Shown: positions 61,548 through 64,000 of the stretch, piece after piece
Numbering within the stretch: the first letter of the stretch is position 1
Layout of the letters: each line of letters opens with the position of its first letter
DNA from: a bacterium
GTDB lineage: Bacteria > Hinthialibacterota > Hinthialibacteria > Hinthialibacterales > Hinthialibacteraceae
Direction: 5' to 3'
Assembly: GCA_016125385.1 (NCBI GenBank)
Contig: WGLV01000033.1
Location: 1 to 64,000 of the forward strand
DNA length: 64,000 bases
Position numbers and translations under genes: made by a program
Notes under the pieces: model-generated
What the model saw: only the letters and a program-made list of their open reading frames with translations
Told to the model about the DNA's origin: nothing
The model's database searches: none

Positions 61548-62630
61548 ATGGCTGAGAATGAAAACGGCCAGGAAAAGACGGAACAGCCCACCGGGCGGCG
61601 CATGCAGAAAGCCCGGGAAGAGGGCAACGTCCCCAAAAGCACCGAGATGAACAACGCGGTCATGCTCATGGCCGGCGTCACGACGTTTTATTACTTCGGG
61701 ATATATTTCGTAAGAGGAGTCGAGGATTGCATCGAGTATTTTTTCAACCTGTCCGCCACCTTCGTGATCAGCGAAGACAGTTATCACACGCTGATGCTGA
61801 ACGCGGGTACGCGGGTGCTGTATATTCTCGCGCCGTTTCTACTGATTTTCGTTCTGACGGCGATCGGGATCAACGTCGCCCAGGTGGGTTTCATGCTTAC
61901 CGGCGAGAGGCTCAAGCCCAATCTCGACAAACTCAACCCCGTCAAGGGGATCCAGAATCTGTTCAACACCCGCAGCCGGGTCGAACTGATCAAGTCGTGC
62001 GTAAAAATCTTCTTCATCACGCCGGTCATGATTTTCATCATCTACAAACGCATGCCCGAACTGATGAATCTGCCGCTGGAAGAGAATCTCGACATTCTCG
62101 AACACGTTGGCTGGAAAGCGCTGGAGGTCTCCGTTTACGCGCTGATCATCATGATGATTCTGGCGATTATCGACATGATCTATCAGCGCTGGCAGAACGT
62201 TCAGGACCTAAAGATGACGAAAGAAGAAGTCAAGCAGGAGATGAAAGACATGCAGGGCGATCCGCAGATCAAAAGCCGGATCCGCTCGATTCAGCAGGAA
62301 ATGGCGCGCAAGCGCATGATGGAGGAAGTACCCGAAGCGGAAGTGGTGGTGACCAACCCCACTGAATACGCGGTCGCGCTGAAATATGAGAGCGGCGACA
62401 TGGCGGCGCCCAAGGTCATCGCAAAAGGGCGCAACCACCTGGCGAAACGAATCCGCGAAATCGCCGTGGCCAACAACGTTCCCATCGTAGAGAACCGGCC
62501 GCTGGCGCAATCGCTATGGAAACTGGTCGATGTGGGGCAGTTCATTCCACCCGACTTTTATCAGGCGGTCGCCGAAGTTCTGGCTTACGTCTATCGCCTG
62601 ACGAAAAAGGCGAAGCAATATCAGGATTGA
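61548..62630 (+). CDS. flhB: Flagellar export switch protein FlhB, NPTE variant
   Basis: A 360-residue protein. Four membrane helices (about 33-210) follow the family opening KTEQPTGRRMQKAREEGNVP. The cytoplasmic domain has the autocleavage region VVVTNPTEYAVALKYESG, where the usual NPTH is NPTE (N270-P-T-E273). The codon GAA is unambiguous in the sequence. Cleavage at N-P normally switches export from hook to filament subunits; the effect of Glu here is untested. AAAGG lies before the ATG. Confidence 0.95.
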   Translation: MAENENGQEKTEQPTGRRMQKAREEGNVPKSTEMNNAVMLMAGVTTFYYFGIYFVRGVEDCIEYFFNLSATFVISEDSYHTLMLNAGTRVLYILAPFLLIFVLTAIGINVAQVGFMLTGERLKPNLDKLNPVKGIQNLFNTRSRVELIKSCVKIFFITPVMIFIIYKRMPELMNLPLEENLDILEHVGWKALEVSVYALIIMMILAIIDMIYQRWQNVQDLKMTKEEVKQEMKDMQGDPQIKSRIRSIQQEMARKRMMEEVPEAEVVVTNPTEYAVALKYESGDMAAPKVIAKGRNHLAKRIREIAVANNVPIVENRPLAQSLWKLVDVGQFIPPDFYQAVAEVLAYVYRLTKKAKQYQD

Positions 62631-62726
62631 CGACAAACCGCCCGCGTTTGACGCGCGGAAAGCGAAAACGAATTTAACAGGAACCGGCGCATCGACTTAA
62701 TGCGCTGACGAGATCGGCGAACAAAC

Positions 62727-64000
62727 ATGGCGGAAGGTTTTCTGTCAAAAATAAACGCCAAAAGCATTGCCAACGTGATGGCGGCGATCGGCTTCGTGCT
62801 GATTCTCGGCATCATGCTGGGATACGTGCCGCCGTTGATGCTTTCGTTCCTGCTGGCGGCCAACATCACCATCTCGCTGCTGGTGTTGATGATCGCGCTG
62901 TATCTTACCAATCCGCTAGAGTTCACCACTTTCCCGACGGTGTTGTTGATCCTGACCTTTTTCAGGCTCTCACTGAATCTGGCTTCGACCAAGCTGATTC
63001 TAACGCCTGGCGTCGGCGCGGAAGCCAAGGCCGGCGCGGTAATCGACTTTTTCGGCCAGGTCGTGGCGGGCAACAACCCGGTCATCGGCTTTGTGGTGTT
63101 TCTCATTCTGATCATCATTCAGTTCATCGTCATCACCAAAGGCTCGGGGCGTATCGCGGAAGTCGCGGCGCGCTTTACTCTCGACGCCATGCCCGGCAAG
63201 CAGATGGCCATCGACGCTGACCTGAACGCCGGTCTGATCGATGAAAACGAAGCCCGCAAACGCCGTCAGGAAATCTCGCAGGAAGCCGACTTTTACGGCG
63301 CAATGGACGGCGCCAGCAAGTTTGTGCGAGGCGACGCCACCGCCGGCATTATCATCACCGTGATCAACATTCTGGGCGGCATCGCGGTCGGTTTTATGGA
63401 AGGGATGCCCATCCTTACCATTCTGTACACCTATACCCTGCTGACCATCGGCGATGGTCTGGTGAGCCAGATACCCGCATTGCTCACATCGATCGCGGCG
63501 GGTGTGGTGGTGACGCGCGCCTCTGAAGAAGACGCCCTCGGCGAAAGCCTGCGGCGCCAGTTATTCGCCAAGCCCGAGGCGATGTTCGTCGCGTCGGCCG
63601 CGCTGTTGCTGATCGCGGCGATGGGCATGGCGTTTACGCCGGAAATCGTTTTCCCCTTCGTCACGCTCGCCTGCATTATCGGGGGCATCGCCTGGCAGAC
63701 GAACGTCGCGCAACAACGTGAAGTGGAAAAAGAGGAAGAAGAGAAGAAAGCGAAAACGGAAGAAAAACCGCCGCAGCCCGAAGAAGTCGAAACCCTGCTT
63801 GAAGTCGATCCGATGGAAATCGAGATCGGCTTCGGCCTGATCCCCATCGTCGACAGCAGCCAGGGCGGTACTCTTCTCGACCAGATCACCGTCATCCGGC
63901 GCCAGACCGCCGTCGAACTGGGCATCATCGTTCCTCCCATCCGAATCCGCGACAACATGCAGCTGGGGCCGCGTCAATATATGATCATGATCCGTGGAGT
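62727..64000 (+). CDS. flhA: Flagellar biosynthesis protein FlhA (partial)
   Basis: The first 424 codons of FlhA, cut by the window end. Eight membrane helices lie in the first 320 residues; the conserved FHIPEP-type loop shows GRIAEVAARFTLDAMPGKQM then AIDADLNAGLIDENEARKRR. The charged linker (EKEEEEKKAKTEEKPPQPEE) leads into the cytoplasmic ring domain (GFGLIPIVDSSQGGTLL). It works with FlhB and FliPQR in the export gate. The ATG follows a weak ribosome site. Confidence 0.96.
   Translation, partial: MAEGFLSKINAKSIANVMAAIGFVLILGIMLGYVPPLMLSFLLAANITISLLVLMIALYLTNPLEFTTFPTVLLILTFFRLSLNLASTKLILTPGVGAEAKAGAVIDFFGQVVAGNNPVIGFVVFLILIIIQFIVITKGSGRIAEVAARFTLDAMPGKQMAIDADLNAGLIDENEARKRRQEISQEADFYGAMDGASKFVRGDATAGIIITVINILGGIAVGFMEGMPILTILYTYTLLTIGDGLVSQIPALLTSIAAGVVVTRASEEDALGESLRRQLFAKPEAMFVASAALLLIAAMGMAFTPEIVFPFVTLACIIGGIAWQTNVAQQREVEKEEEEKKAKTEEKPPQPEEVETLLEVDPMEIEIGFGLIPIVDSSQGGTLLDQITVIRRQTAVELGIIVPPIRIRDNMQLGPRQYMIMIRG

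Overview
The window is a chromosomal segment of a motile, apparently Gram-negative bacterium from a lineage I cannot place with confidence. Evidence for an outer membrane is a porin-like protein ending in Phe, a DUF192 lipoprotein and several secreted proteins. Twin-arginine-type signals on a Gfo/Idh/MocA oxidoreductase and a metallo-hydrolase, a GspG-type pseudopilin, long Thr/Pro linkers and a bacillithiol enzyme (BshC) together resemble uncultured PVC/FCB-affiliated phyla (for example Sumerlaeota or Hydrogenedentota). That placement is inference. Coding density is high and there is no insertion sequence, integrase, rRNA, convincing tRNA or CRISPR array.

Layout. 1-6.6 kb: a small ribbon-helix-helix protein, an aminotransferase/GNAT pair of the amino-sugar type, a secreted LVIVD-repeat protein, and a Maf-like/CgeB-like glycosyltransferase, possibly for surface or flagellin glycosylation. 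6.7-12.7 kb: secreted unknowns and a DUF4405-histidine kinase-NtrC regulator operon. 12.9-15.4 kb: gpsA, ruvC, ruvA and a 58-residue zinc-ribbon protein. 15.9-24.9 kb: chemotaxis, with a cheY-cheX-cheR-cheA-cheB operon, a secreted unknown, an NtrC-family activator, and a divergent cheW preceded by a good sigma-54 promoter. 25-34 kb: membrane and secreted proteins, a pseudopilin, a WecA/MraY-like transferase and a small HTH pair. 34-41 kb: a divergent acetate kinase-like protein, prs, bshC, an RlmI-like methyltransferase, and a TPM/nucleotidyltransferase-like pair. 41-48 kb: porin, DUF4956 protein, methyltransferase, and a membrane KAP-type P-loop ATPase with a small partner. 48-55 kb: leuCD, an MBL hydrolase, a FetAB-like exporter, and an RsbT-like ATPase fused to PAS. 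55.5-64 kb: flagellar operon fliL-fliM-fliY-(fliN-like)-fliO-fliP-fliQ-fliR-flhB-flhA, with flhA cut by the window end.

How the genes work together. CheA/CheW phosphorylate CheY, which should dock on FliM and probably on FliY, since both carry an EIDALL N-terminal motif. The CheC-like part of FliY lacks the E-x2-N catalytic pattern while CheX keeps it, so CheX is the likely CheY-P phosphatase. CheR and CheB set receptor methylation; no receptor lies in the window. The fli/flh operon builds the C-ring switch and the flagellar export gate. The most interesting points are the KAP ATPase pair, the sigma-54 control of cheW, the Maf/CgeB fusion, the FlhB NPTE variant, the active-site-altered acetate kinase-like protein, and several stacked hairpins in intergenic DNA.
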